Positions 8,681 to 18,181 of a stretch of 64,000 nt of DNA are shown one piece after another. Position 1 is the first letter of the stretch. Each line of letters opens with the position of its first letter. The notes below the pieces were generated by a model, which worked only from the letters and a program-made list of their open reading frames with translations, was not told where the DNA came from and ran no database searches. The translations under genes and the position numbers were made by a program. This DNA is from QHXW01 sp035297145. Its GTDB lineage: Bacteria; Acidobacteriota; Terriglobia; Bryobacterales; Bryobacteraceae. The DNA lies in assembly GCA_035297145.1 (NCBI GenBank), contig DATGZN010000041.1, forward strand, positions 35,533-99,532. Direction: 5' to 3'.

Positions 8681-9727
8681 TCACGAAGTCCGCAGGGATT
8701 GCACATGTCTTTCCAGCAATCTCTGGAGCGTACGCAAGTATTTGGTGCCCTCCGAGGTTTGCAGAAAAGCAGTTTGGGTTGCCCAGTCGCTCTGCTGGTT
8801 CATCCCATATGTGGCTCCGCCCGCTGCGTTCATAAGCTCTATGAATCGCTCACTGCTCACCGGCACATCTGATCCCGGCCGGTTATGTCCGTACCAGCGG
8901 ACCACATTCTGCATCACGAATCTCATTCTTGCCGCTGGCGGCGGATGAGTCAGGGTTTTCACGTGCGATGCCCGCGGGATTGGCGCTCGAATGAAGAAGA
9001 ACGCCCCAACCGCGATGATAAAACAAGAGAGCAGTGCCTCCTCCTGGACCGGTTGTTTTTCTGCGTTTAGGCCGAGAAGCCTCACAGCTCGCAATCGTCC
9101 ATCGCCGTTAAGCAGGTCCTCGAGGACATAAAAAACGGCGTAACCGTCGGCATCGAGCTCCAACGCCTGTCGTTCTTCACAGCCCGCGCCTCCCAGTATT
9201 TCGGCCGCAAATATAGAGTCTTCCGCTGCCTGTAGTAAATGACCATGGACGTGATGAGTGTACTCGTGCACAACGACGAACTTGAGCTGCGTTTGGAACA
9301 GAACTACGTGGAGTGGCTCGTAATGAACGCCGTCTACCCCATGACCGAGAGTATTGGTGACTAATCCCGACGTACTCAGCCGGATGCAGCAATCCCATAG
9401 CTCGTGGACTAGCTCCATGGTTACGCCGATGAAAGAGTACCCGCTGTACTGAAATGCAAGGGCGTTCGGGACTGGGGACTCGACATAGTCGAAATGGAAT
9501 GGTGGATGCGCTCGGTGTTCGGAGATGTCAGTCCTTTCAGCTTGAAGTGCGCCGTTGAGCGACTGCTGGATCCCGGACAACAGTGTGCGTACAGGCGCCT
9601 CTAGGGTTTCAAGATCCTGCTTCCCCCGGTAGTTAGCGCGATCGGAAGGCCTGTTCCGGTCCTCTTGGAAAAATCGGTGGAAAAGTACTTCCGGAGGAAT
9701 TGGCGAGGTGATTGCGTCGGTCACCAT
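8681..9727 (-). CDS. orphan HExxH zincin-like protein
   Basis: 348 residues from ATG 9727; the start is uncertain because GGGGAGG directly abuts this ATG, and the frame is open to 9817. There is no signal peptide. The motif HEYTHHVHGH (mid-protein) is followed about 30 residues later by EERQALELDADGYAVF, which could supply the third zinc ligand. That pair is the gluzincin/M48-like signature, although the rest of the sequence shows no similarity to the M48 genes here. LLSCFIIAVGAFFFI could be one membrane segment. Substrate unknown. Confidence 0.65.
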   Translation of the reverse strand: MVTDAITSPIPPEVLFHRFFQEDRNRPSDRANYRGKQDLETLEAPVRTLLSGIQQSLNGALQAERTDISEHRAHPPFHFDYVESPVPNALAFQYSGYSFIGVTMELVHELWDCCIRLSTSGLVTNTLGHGVDGVHYEPLHVVLFQTQLKFVVVHEYTHHVHGHLLQAAEDSIFAAEILGGAGCEERQALELDADGYAVFYVLEDLLNGDGRLRAVRLLGLNAEKQPVQEEALLSCFIIAVGAFFFIRAPIPRASHVKTLTHPPPAARMRFVMQNVVRWYGHNRPGSDVPVSSERFIELMNAAGGATYGMNQQSDWATQTAFLQTSEGTKYLRTLQRLLERHVQSLRTS

Positions 9728-9836
9728 CCTCCCCTTTCGCCACCAGGGTACTTCGTTTCTCGAAAGCGGTCTACCACATCGAGTGCGGCTGGGGAAACTG
9801 CCGCAGGTCTGCCGCAAAAGGCGCGACAGCCCTGCG

Positions 9837-11765
9837 CTACATGGTCACCAGCGGCAGCTCGATGAAGCTGGTGTGATACACCCGCTGCGTGGCCTTACGG
9901 TAATCCTCGGGCTTGGCCCAAAATATACTTGGCACGAAAGTCTGCGGATTGCGGTCGTAGAGCGGGAACCATGCCGATTGAATTTGCACCATCAGGCGAT
10001 GGCCGGGCAGAAAGACGTGGTTCGCGGTAGGCAGCGCCCAGCGGTAAACCTGAGGAATATCGGGCGTGATGGGCTTGGCTGTCTCCAGGCTTTCGCGATA
10101 ACGGCCGCGGAAGACGTCGGCTGAGATCATGAGTTGGTAGCCGCCGAGCTCGGGCTCGCTGGATACTTCGTCGGGGTAGAGATCGATTACCTTGACGACC
10201 CAGTCGGAATCGGTGCCGCTGGTGGAGGCGACGAGATTGGCGATGGGCTGGCCGCTGATTTTCACAGGCGCCGTCAAGACATCGGAGGTGAACGCGACGA
10301 CATCGGGACGGCCGGAAGCCTCGCGCTGATCGTCCACCAGCCATCGCCGCCAGGAGCTGTTGTCGATGGGGCGCGCACGGTAGGGTGCGGGCTTGGCGGG
10401 GTCAGAAATGTATTCGTCGTATGCAGCGTCATCGCTGTTTGGCGCATTAAAGCCCAGTTTGAGACCCGCAGTGAGATAGAGCGGTGTGGGCTTGACGGAG
10501 CAGCCGCTCGCGCAACCGGCGGGCCAGGCGGGCAGACGACGCCAGGTATTCGTTCCGGTTTCAAACGCCATGACGGGCGGCAGGTCGGCCTTGGGTGCGC
10601 CGTCTTTCAGATATTGATCGAGGAACGGGCGCAAAATCTCGCGGCGGAAGTAGCGGCCGGTATCGCTGCCGAATTTGATGGCGCCGAGCGAACTGCCATC
10701 GCCAATCTCGCCGCCGTGACACCACGGCCCCAAAACGAGAAACACTTTGTCATTCCCGGTGTCTTTGGGTTTGATGGCTTTGTAGACGGCGATGTCGCCG
10801 TAAATATCCTCCTGGTCCCAGAGGCTGTGCACCAGCATGACGGGAATCTTCAGCGGCTGCGCGGCGAGCACACGATCCATTGCCTGATCGCGCCAGAAGG
10901 CGTCGTAGCTGGGGTGCGCAGCGATCTTGCGAAAGAAGCCGAGCGGTTCGAGGCCGCGGCGCTGGCCCAATGCGCCGGCGGAACCGGCTCCCATGTACAG
11001 GTCGTAGTCGTCATGGTAACTGGTCCACCATTTGACTTCCGATTTGCGCGTGGCTTCCTGGTCATAAATGTAGGAGAGACTCCCCTCCTGGCGGAATGCG
11101 CCGTTGTGGAACCAGTCGTCGCCCATCCAGCCATCCACCATCGGGTTCATGGGCACGGAAACTTTGAGAGCGGGGTGCGGATTGACCAGCGCCATCAAGG
11201 GCAGAAAACCGTCGTAGGAAATTCCGAGAATCCCGACCTTGCCGTTCGATTCAGGAACATTTTTGACCAGCCAGTCGACGGTGTCGTAGGTGTCGGTTGA
11301 GTGATCCACCGGCGTCGGGTTCTGCGGCCCGTGCAGAGGGCGATTCATGATGTAGTCACCTTCGGAGCCATGCTTACCGCGGATGTCCTGTACGGCGCGG
11401 ATGTAGCCGCCTTCCACGATCACGTCGGTGGCGTTGTCGTAGCCTTGCAGTATTGGGCCGAGGTGGGAGCTTTGCGCATGGCTGGTCAGTTCCTTGGCGT
11501 CATAGGGTGTGCGTGTGAGCAGGATGGGTGCGTTCCTGGCGCCTTTTGGCACGATGACGACGGTGAACAGCTTGACGCCGTCGCGCATGGGGATCATGAC
11601 TTCGCGCCTCGCGTAGTCAAAGGTGTCGGTCTGCGGGGTGAACTTGGAGGGCGTCTCGCTCGGATAGTCGGGATACTGGGCGGCGGGCGCGGTGGTCTGC
11701 GCTGAGCTCGAGCAGGTGAAGGAGAAGACGCCGAGCAAAATCAACGCGTGGTTGCAGGTTTTCAT
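9837..11765 (-). CDS. CocE/NonD (peptidase S15-like) hydrolase, secreted
   Basis: 642 residues starting at ATG 11765, which gives a signal peptide (ALILLGVFSFTCSSSAQ). Alpha/beta-hydrolase features are REVMIPMRDGVKL, LLTRTPYD, nucleophile elbow GISYDG, acid region SLWDQEDIYG and GPWCHGG carrying the catalytic His. The C-terminal jelly-roll domain is present (LVASTSGTDSDWVVKVIDLYP). Known members hydrolyse X-Pro dipeptides, alpha-amino acid esters, glutaryl-amide or cocaine esters; the substrate is not deducible. Probably periplasmic. Confidence 0.9.
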   Translation of the reverse strand: MKTCNHALILLGVFSFTCSSSAQTTAPAAQYPDYPSETPSKFTPQTDTFDYARREVMIPMRDGVKLFTVVIVPKGARNAPILLTRTPYDAKELTSHAQSSHLGPILQGYDNATDVIVEGGYIRAVQDIRGKHGSEGDYIMNRPLHGPQNPTPVDHSTDTYDTVDWLVKNVPESNGKVGILGISYDGFLPLMALVNPHPALKVSVPMNPMVDGWMGDDWFHNGAFRQEGSLSYIYDQEATRKSEVKWWTSYHDDYDLYMGAGSAGALGQRRGLEPLGFFRKIAAHPSYDAFWRDQAMDRVLAAQPLKIPVMLVHSLWDQEDIYGDIAVYKAIKPKDTGNDKVFLVLGPWCHGGEIGDGSSLGAIKFGSDTGRYFRREILRPFLDQYLKDGAPKADLPPVMAFETGTNTWRRLPAWPAGCASGCSVKPTPLYLTAGLKLGFNAPNSDDAAYDEYISDPAKPAPYRARPIDNSSWRRWLVDDQREASGRPDVVAFTSDVLTAPVKISGQPIANLVASTSGTDSDWVVKVIDLYPDEVSSEPELGGYQLMISADVFRGRYRESLETAKPITPDIPQVYRWALPTANHVFLPGHRLMVQIQSAWFPLYDRNPQTFVPSIFWAKPEDYRKATQRVYHTSFIELPLVTM

Positions 11766-11812
11766 AATTGTGTGGCGCGCGTAGGCTGCGCCAGTTAAGA
11801 GATCATGAAACC

Positions 11813-12952
11813 ATGAGCCGTTCGGAAATCGCAACTTCGGTGCCGATCTGGGAGCAGTATCAGGATCAGTTCCCGGTTCGCGAGAACTTGATTTATTTGA
11901 ATCATGCGGCCGTCGCGCCACTATGCAAAAAGTCAGCAGAGGCGATGCAGCAGTTTGCCGATGACGCGCGCGATTTCGGCTGCCATCACTATGACCAGTG
12001 GCTTGCCGTGTACGATGGCCTGCGGCGCGGAGCGGCGAAACTGGTGGGCGGCGAGCCGACGGACATCGCGCTCATGAAAAATACGTCGGAAGGCATCGCG
12101 ACGGTGGCCATGGGATTTGACTGGCGCGCGGGCGACAAGGTCGTCGCGTTCGAGGAAGAATTTCCGGCGAACTACTATCCGTGGAAGCGGCTGGAAGCGA
12201 AGGGCGTGCGCGTCGAGTGGCTGTCGGTTTTCGATCCGCTGGAAAAAATCGACGCGGCGTGCGCGGGCGCGCGGTTGCTGGCCGTGAGTTTCGTCCAGTA
12301 TTTGAGCGGCTATCGCATGGATCTGGAAGCGCTGGGCGAAATCTGCCGGCGGCGCGGGTGCTTCTTTTTCGTGGATGCGATTCAAGGGTTGGGCGCGTTT
12401 CCGTTGGATGTGCGGCGCTGCGGCATTCATGCGCTGGCCGCGGACGGACACAAGTGGCTTTTCGGGCCGGAAGGATGCGCCATCCTTTATATCAACGCGG
12501 AGATGCGCGAGCGCGTGGCACCGGTGGAGTTCGGATACACGAACGTGGCGCGCTACGCGGACTACGCGACGCGGGATATGACGCTGCGGCCCGATGCCGG
12601 GCGTTATGAGTGCGGAACGATGAACACGATCGGATGCTACGGGCTGAAAGCGGCAATCGACTTTGTGCTGGAGGTCGGTGTGGAGCGCATTACACCGGCG
12701 GTACAGGCGCTGGGGGACCGGATTGCGGAGGGTGTTGCCGCGAAGGGGTGCGAAGTGCTGGGACGGCGCACGGCGCAAACGGGCGCAGGTATCGTGAGTT
12801 TCCGTAAGCCCGGCGTGGAGAGCGGGGCGATCGTGCACCAACTGAATCAGAGGCGCATCACGGCTGCGAACCGGAGCGGATGGGTGCGGACGTCGCCGCA
12901 TTTCTATGTGAGCCCGGAGGAGATTGATGAAGTGGTGGCGGCGGTGGGGTAA
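11813..12952 (+). CDS. class V aminotransferase (PLP enzyme)
   Basis: 379 residues from ATG 11813. Fold-type I features: YLNHAAVAPL at the N-terminus, MKNTSEGIATVAMG (phosphate-binding loop), FFVDAIQGLGAFP (Asp contacting PLP), and DGHKWLFGPEG with the Schiff-base Lys. The C-terminus ends RTSPHFYVSPEEIDEVV. Relatives include isopenicillin-N epimerase-like and cysteine-desulfurase-like proteins; no Cys loop of an IscS type is seen, so desulfurase activity is unlikely. Divergent from the S15 hydrolase with about 47 bp between starts. Confidence 0.88.
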   Translation: MSRSEIATSVPIWEQYQDQFPVRENLIYLNHAAVAPLCKKSAEAMQQFADDARDFGCHHYDQWLAVYDGLRRGAAKLVGGEPTDIALMKNTSEGIATVAMGFDWRAGDKVVAFEEEFPANYYPWKRLEAKGVRVEWLSVFDPLEKIDAACAGARLLAVSFVQYLSGYRMDLEALGEICRRRGCFFFVDAIQGLGAFPLDVRRCGIHALAADGHKWLFGPEGCAILYINAEMRERVAPVEFGYTNVARYADYATRDMTLRPDAGRYECGTMNTIGCYGLKAAIDFVLEVGVERITPAVQALGDRIAEGVAAKGCEVLGRRTAQTGAGIVSFRKPGVESGAIVHQLNQRRITAANRSGWVRTSPHFYVSPEEIDEVVAAVG

Positions 12953-13023
12953 CTGATACCCCACCATCAATCGTGGCCCGGTACCCATCGAGTCAAGCGT
13001 CGCCGTAATACAATATCGGGGCG

Positions 13024-13806
13024 ATGCTGCTCGGCTGCGTTACCTACAACATTCTCAAAGACTGGGATCTCGAAACCATCATTCGCAACCTTGAAGAGGC
13101 GGGGTACGATGCCGTCGAGTTGCGCACGGGGCACAAGCACGGCGTTGAACCCTCGCTCACGAGCGAACAGCGGACAGAGGTCGCGGCGCGGTTTCGAAGA
13201 TCAAAAGTGCGGCTGCTGAGCTACGGCTCGACGTGCGAGTTCGAATCGCCCGACGCAGATGTGCGGCGCCGTCAGGTGGAAATTGGCAAACAATGGGTGG
13301 AACTGGCGCACGATACGGGCGCGTGGGGCGTGAAAGTCCGGCCCAACGGACTGCCGGCCGGTGTGTCGATGGAGACCACGGTTCAGAATATCGCCGGCAG
13401 CCTGCGCGAACTGGGCGATTACGGGCGGCGCTACGGCGTCGAGATCTGGATGGAGGTGCATGGGCCAACCACGCAGAATCCGCCGGTTTCCGCCGCCATC
13501 ATGAAAGCCACCAAGCACGACAACGTGGGAGTGTGCTGGAATTCAAACCCGACTGACGTGGTGAATGGCAGCGTGAAGGCGAGCTTCCAACTGCTGAAGC
13601 CATGGATCCGCAACGTGCACATCAACGACCTCTCGAATAACTACCCGTGGCGCGAGCTGTTCACGCTGCTGCGCGATTCGGGCTATGAGCGCTACACGCT
13701 GTGCGAGGTGGACCCGCCGAGCCAGGAGCCCGAGCGTTTTCTGCGCTACTACCGGGCCCTGTGGATTGAGTTGAACCGCACGTGTCCAAAACACGAAGAA
13801 GAATAA
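13024..13806 (+). CDS. sugar phosphate isomerase/epimerase-like TIM barrel
   Basis: 260 residues with the AP-endonuclease-2/xylose-isomerase-like barrel: GYDAVELRTGHKHGVEP, LLSYGSTCEFESPD, RRYGVEIWMEVHGP (metal-binding Glu/His), NVGVCWNSNPTD, NVHINDL (metal His) and YTLCEVDPPS. Such enzymes are cytoplasmic metal-dependent sugar isomerases or epimerases. The gene overlaps the downstream M14 peptidase start by 25 nt, so the two are probably co-transcribed. Confidence 0.85.
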   Translation: MLLGCVTYNILKDWDLETIIRNLEEAGYDAVELRTGHKHGVEPSLTSEQRTEVAARFRRSKVRLLSYGSTCEFESPDADVRRRQVEIGKQWVELAHDTGAWGVKVRPNGLPAGVSMETTVQNIAGSLRELGDYGRRYGVEIWMEVHGPTTQNPPVSAAIMKATKHDNVGVCWNSNPTDVVNGSVKASFQLLKPWIRNVHINDLSNNYPWRELFTLLRDSGYERYTLCEVDPPSQEPERFLRYYRALWIELNRTCPKHEEE

Positions 13807-16130
13807 CAACCGCGGTGCTGGCGGTGTGCAGCTTGCATGCCGCGGTACCCACTCCGAAAAGTCATTTCGGGCACGAGATTGGCGTTGATCGTGAGCTGCT
13901 CGATTGGGATAAAGTCGTTTCGTATTTTCAGGCGCTGGCGGCCGCGAGCGACCGGATTCGCGTCGAAGAACTGGGCAAGACGGTCGAAGACAGGCCCTTC
14001 ATCGCCGCGACCATCGCCGAACCGGAAACGCTGCGCAATCTCGATCGCTACCGGGAGATCCAACGGCGGCTGGCCGATCCGCGCATCACATCGGAAGCGG
14101 AAGCTGAACCGCTCATCGCCGAAGGCAAGACGGTCGTCCTGCTGACCTGCTCGATTCATTCGACCGAAGTTGCTTCCACGCACACTGCAGTCGAGTTTGC
14201 GTACCAGCTCCTCACCGAGGACAAGCCACGGTTTCGCGCCATTCTGCACAACACGATTCTGCTGCTCGTGCCGTCCCTGAATCCGGATGGCGTCGATCTG
14301 GTCACGCGCTGGTACCGCCGCACGTTGGGCACGGCGTATGAAGGGACTTCTCCGCCTGAGTTGTACCACCACTACATCGGGCACGACAACAATCGGGATT
14401 GGTACATGTTCACGCAGCCGGAAACGCGGCTGACCGTGGCGAAGCTGCACAATGTCTGGCATCCGCAGATTGTTTACGACGTGCATCAGCAAGGCGAGTA
14501 CACATCGCGCATTTTCATACCGCCGTGGCTCGATCCGATCGAGCCGAACGTGGACGCGATTCTGGCGCAGGAAATGAACATGGTCGGCACTGCCATGGCG
14601 GCGGACCTGACGGCGGCCGGCAAAAAGGGCGTGGCGATTCATGCGGCATACGATTTCTGGACGCCATCGCGCCATTACCAGGCATTTCACGGCGGGTTGA
14701 GGATTCTGACCGAATCGGCCAGCGTGAAATTGGCTACGCCGGTGACGATTCGCCGCGATCAGCTTGACGAAAGCGCGCTGGGCTACAACGCACGCGAAAG
14801 GAGCTGGAACTTTCTCGAACCGTGGGAGGGTGGCGCGTGGCATCTGCGCGACATCATCGACTACCAGTTGATTGCGTTCGAATCGTGCTTGTATCAGGCG
14901 GCGATTCATCGCGAGGATCTGCTGCGGAACTTCTATCGTGTCGGGCAGAGAGCCATCGCGCGAACGGAGCCGGCGGCGTTTCTGATTCCGGCCAAACAGC
15001 GCGATCCCGCCGCGACGAGGAAACTGTTGGAGACCCTGGCATCCGGCATGGTGGAAATCGGGCGGGTGGCGGATGGCAGCCATGTCATCTCGATGGCGCA
15101 GCCGTATAGCAGTTACGCGAAGGCGCTGCTCGAGCGGCAGCACTATCCCGACATGCGGCAATATCCGGGAGGCCCGCCGGTGCGGCCGTATGACGTGACG
15201 GCGCACACTCTGCCGCTGCTCATGGGCGTCGATGTAGAAGCGCTCGAAAAGGCGTATAGCGGAGAACTCACGCGTGAAGAGTTCGCGGCTGACACGCGCC
15301 CAGAAAGCTTCGCCGCGGCCGACACCGACTCTTGGCTGACCATCAACCGCATCTGGAAATCGGGCGGTGCGGTGTGGCGCGACCCGGTGACAGGCGATTT
15401 CGCGGCTTCGCAAAAAGGAGCGGACTGGAGGCAAGTTCACCGGCCACGCATCGGGTTGTACAAGAGTTTTGTTCCTGCCAACGATGAAGGCTGGACGCGA
15501 TGGCTGCTGGAACAATTCGAGTTCGCGTATGCGAGCGTGGGTAATCGCGAGATTCAAGCCGGTCATCTGCGAAACCGCTTTGACGTGATCATGTTTCCCG
15601 ATCAGCCGGTCAGCGATTTGAAGAATGGGTTCGCCAAGGGCGCCATGCCGGAAGAGTTCACGGGCGGCTTGGACGAGGCTGGAGCAAATGCCCTGCGCGA
15701 GTTTATGGCACAAGGTGGCACGCTGATTTTCTTGAACTGCTCAACGGCTTATGCCACCGAAGTTCTGGGAGTGAAGGCAAAGAGTATGCTGGCGGGCGTT
15801 TCGGACCGTGAATTCTATGCGCCGGGATCGCTGCTGAATGTCGTGCTCGACACGCACCATCCGCTCGCGCTGGGCCTGCCGAGGGAAATCACAATCTGGA
15901 GCGAGCACAGCCCGGCGTGGGAGGTTGACAGTGCGGCAGTCGCGCGATATCCGGATGGGCCGATTCTCGCGTCGGGATGGCTGCTAGGGGCAAAGCTGCT
16001 GGCGGGCCGAGCGGCCCTCATTGACGAGCGCCTGGGCGCCGGTCGCGTGATCCTGTTCGGCATGCGTCCGCAATACCGCGGTCAAAGTTACCAGACATTC
16101 AAACTGTTTTTCAACGCGCTGGTGGAGTAG
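13782..16130 (+). CDS. secreted M14 zinc carboxypeptidase family protein
   Basis: 782 residues from GTG 13782. The signal peptide is short (ITTAVLAVCSLHAAVP). The M14 domain has the HxxE zinc pair in SIHSTEVAS (about residues 125-133), VPSLNPDGVD, GHDNNRDWYMFTQPET and the third zinc His in YDVHQQGEY. The C-terminal ~250 residues (RIGLYKSF, GWTRWLLEQF, FLNCSTAY) resemble the class I amidotransferase-like domain often fused to these large M14 proteins. Expected to act outside the cytoplasm on peptides. The converging MFS gene overlaps its 3' end by 20 bp. Confidence 0.9.
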   Translation: MSKTRRRITTAVLAVCSLHAAVPTPKSHFGHEIGVDRELLDWDKVVSYFQALAAASDRIRVEELGKTVEDRPFIAATIAEPETLRNLDRYREIQRRLADPRITSEAEAEPLIAEGKTVVLLTCSIHSTEVASTHTAVEFAYQLLTEDKPRFRAILHNTILLLVPSLNPDGVDLVTRWYRRTLGTAYEGTSPPELYHHYIGHDNNRDWYMFTQPETRLTVAKLHNVWHPQIVYDVHQQGEYTSRIFIPPWLDPIEPNVDAILAQEMNMVGTAMAADLTAAGKKGVAIHAAYDFWTPSRHYQAFHGGLRILTESASVKLATPVTIRRDQLDESALGYNARERSWNFLEPWEGGAWHLRDIIDYQLIAFESCLYQAAIHREDLLRNFYRVGQRAIARTEPAAFLIPAKQRDPAATRKLLETLASGMVEIGRVADGSHVISMAQPYSSYAKALLERQHYPDMRQYPGGPPVRPYDVTAHTLPLLMGVDVEALEKAYSGELTREEFAADTRPESFAAADTDSWLTINRIWKSGGAVWRDPVTGDFAASQKGADWRQVHRPRIGLYKSFVPANDEGWTRWLLEQFEFAYASVGNREIQAGHLRNRFDVIMFPDQPVSDLKNGFAKGAMPEEFTGGLDEAGANALREFMAQGGTLIFLNCSTAYATEVLGVKAKSMLAGVSDREFYAPGSLLNVVLDTHHPLALGLPREITIWSEHSPAWEVDSAAVARYPDGPILASGWLLGAKLLAGRAALIDERLGAGRVILFGMRPQYRGQSYQTFKLFFNALVE

Positions 16131-17436
16131 ATGCCGGCTCCGGCTCGCCCTGCGCGGTAACCTCATCGGCGGGGTTACCTGCCACCATTTGCTGCGCCAG
16201 CACTAACTGCCGCGCTTCCGGCCGCAACTCCGGCCAGCGCAGGCCAAACCATATGGAACCCGCGACCGCCACCACGCCTCCGGCCCCGACGGTGAAGGGC
16301 GCGCCCAAATGTTCCGCTACCACACCAGCCAACAGCGCGCCTAATGGCGCCATACCCATGAACATCATCGAGTAAACGGACATGACGCGGCCGCGCAAAC
16401 GGTCGGGCGTCATGGACTGGATAAGCGTATTGGATGCGCCCATCTGGGTCATTAACGCGAAGCCCACCGGGATGAGCATGGCGGCGGCCAACCAAAACCA
16501 GCGCGAGAATGCGAACAGGATGAGACTCACGCCGAAGACACCGCATGCAACTGACACCCATCTGCCGAGGCCTTTCACCTCACGGCGCGCCGCCAGCGTC
16601 AGCGCACCCATGAGCGCGCCAATTCCGGAGAAGCCCATCAGAATCCCCAGACCACGCGCTCCGGAGTGGAAGATGCGATCGGCAAAAATGGGCATCAGCA
16701 CCGCATAGGGCATGCTCGTGACACTCACGAGACCCAGTAACAGAAGCAGTGCGCGGATGGGTCCCGTGTGCATCACGAAGCGAAAGCCTTCGATGATATG
16801 GGTCACAGCAGATCCCCGGTGGATGCGCGTGGCTACCGGCGGAATGGTCATCATCAGCAATCCAATGATGACGGCAATGTAACTCGCGCCGTTAGCGAAG
16901 AAACACCAGCCTTCGCCAATCGCGGCAACGAGGATTCCCGCGATCGCCGGGCCGATGATGCGAGCGCCATTAAACATCGAAGAGTTGAGCGCGATGGCGT
17001 TGATCAGATCGTCACGGCCCACCATTTCGACCAGAAACGACTGGCGCGCGGGGATGTCGAATGCGTTCACAATACCGAGTAGCGCCGCCAATACGAAGAT
17101 GTGCCACACCTGAATACGGCCCAGTAACGTAAGCGCGGAGAAAATGAAGGCCAGGATCATGGCCGCGGTCTGGGTAGCGATCACGGTTCGGTGGCGGCTA
17201 TGCCGGTCGGCGATAAGCCCGCCCAAAGGCGAGATCAGAAAAACCGGGATCTGCCCGGCGAACCCAACCATCCCGAGCAGCGCCGAGGAGCCGGTGAGCC
17301 GGTAAACCAGCCACGATTGCGCCACATTCTGCATCCAGGTGCCAATAAGCGAGATGAGCTGGCCGGCAAAGAACAGCCGGAAGTTTCGATGGCGCAACGC
17401 ACGGAGAGTGGTGGCGAGTTTCGAGGGTTCGGCCAT
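16111..17436 (-). CDS. MFS exporter, EntS/MFS_3-like
   Basis: 441 residues, about 12 membrane segments. It starts LRHRNFRLFFAGQLISLIGT WMQ, the typical N-terminus of the enterobactin-exporter-like MFS subfamily, and has the loop motif GGLIADRHSRHR between helices 2 and 3 and GRVMSVYSMMF in the second half. The C-terminal tail is hydrophilic and Pro/Glu-rich. An inner-membrane proton-driven exporter is expected; substrate unknown. Divergent from imuA with 85 bp between starts. Confidence 0.9.
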   Translation of the reverse strand: MAEPSKLATTLRALRHRNFRLFFAGQLISLIGTWMQNVAQSWLVYRLTGSSALLGMVGFAGQIPVFLISPLGGLIADRHSRHRTVIATQTAAMILAFIFSALTLLGRIQVWHIFVLAALLGIVNAFDIPARQSFLVEMVGRDDLINAIALNSSMFNGARIIGPAIAGILVAAIGEGWCFFANGASYIAVIIGLLMMTIPPVATRIHRGSAVTHIIEGFRFVMHTGPIRALLLLLGLVSVTSMPYAVLMPIFADRIFHSGARGLGILMGFSGIGALMGALTLAARREVKGLGRWVSVACGVFGVSLILFAFSRWFWLAAAMLIPVGFALMTQMGASNTLIQSMTPDRLRGRVMSVYSMMFMGMAPLGALLAGVVAEHLGAPFTVGAGGVVAVAGSIWFGLRWPELRPEARQLVLAQQMVAGNPADEVTAQGEPEPASTPPAR

Positions 17437-17452
17437 CGTCTACAGCCTGTTA

Positions 17453-17507
17453 TTGACATCCGGCTGGTGATCTGTAAAATTAGAGTACGGCGAATAAAAG
17501 GCGAATA
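17453..17507 (+). promoter_or_regulatory. imuA promoter and direct-repeat operator candidate
   Basis: TTGACA (17453-17458), a 16-bp spacer and TAAAAT (17475-17480) form a good sigma-70 promoter 42 bp before the imuA ATG. Just downstream GGCGAATA occurs twice (17489-17496 and 17500-17507), 11 bp apart, overlapping the expected transcription start. Damage-inducible control of this operon is known in other phyla; whether this repeat is a LexA site here is an inference. Confidence 0.6.
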
Positions 17508-17521
17508 TCCGGGAAGCCGAC

Positions 17522-18178
17522 ATGGCTACAGCCCTCCTTCAAACTATTAATTTTAAGCTGCAAAAGCGGCCTGCGCCCGACCTGCTGCCATCAGGCATCG
17601 CAAGTTTCAATGCAATATTCGATGGCATTCCCCGTGGAAGTGTGACCGATATTTTCGGACCGGCTTCATCAGGCCGTACAAGCCTTTTATTCTCTTTGAT
17701 TTCGGAGGCTACGGCACGAGAAGAATTTTGCGCCCTGGTGGATGCGAGCGATACGTTCGATCCCACGTCGGCTGCGGCGGCGGGCGTGGCGCTGGGGCGG
17801 CTGCTGTGGATTCGCTGCGGAGGCAATGCCGAGCATGCGCTCAAGGCGACGGATTTACTGTTGCAGGCAGGCGGGTTCGGGCTGGTGGCGATGGATTTGG
17901 GTGACATCGCACCGGCGACCGCACGCCGCATCTCGCTCGCGTCATGGTACAGGCTACGGCGTGCTGTGGAGAACACGCCGACGGCGCTAGTGGTGGTCGA
18001 GCGTGCGCCCAATGCCCGTGCCTGCGCACAACTTGCTGTGGAATGCGCGCGCAGCCGGGTGCGATGGTCGGGCGCGCCGGGATGCTCCCAGCTTTTGCGT
18101 GGGGTCGAGTTCGCGGCAGAGCGCCGCAAGCCATTACGGCCGGCATGCGCGGTTATGGAAGTATTCGCACTGAGGTGA
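17522..18178 (+). CDS. imuA: ImuA-like RecA-fold mutasome protein
   Basis: 218 residues, ATG 17522. It begins with the RecA/SulA-like layout LPSGIASFNAIFDGIPRGSV followed by a degenerate Walker A (GPASSGRTSLL) and a Walker-B-like region (FGLVAMDLGDI). ImuA proteins work with ImuB and DnaE2 in error-prone translesion synthesis after DNA damage. The gene is first in a compact operon: 3 nt before imuB, which overlaps dnaE2. The Walker A lacks the canonical GKT lysine (GRT), as in other non-ATPase ImuA-type proteins. Confidence 0.85.
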   Translation: MATALLQTINFKLQKRPAPDLLPSGIASFNAIFDGIPRGSVTDIFGPASSGRTSLLFSLISEATAREEFCALVDASDTFDPTSAAAAGVALGRLLWIRCGGNAEHALKATDLLLQAGGFGLVAMDLGDIAPATARRISLASWYRLRRAVENTPTALVVVERAPNARACAQLAVECARSRVRWSGAPGCSQLLRGVEFAAERRKPLRPACAVMEVFALR

Positions 18179-18181
18179 GTT

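Noticed and set aside
13749..15713. A 654-codon open frame on the minus strand opposite the M14 peptidase
   Set aside because: It is the Arg/His-rich antisense shadow of a clear M14 gene in high-GC DNA; it shows no domain. Similar antisense frames at 10134-11300 and 11933-12988 were dropped for the same reason.
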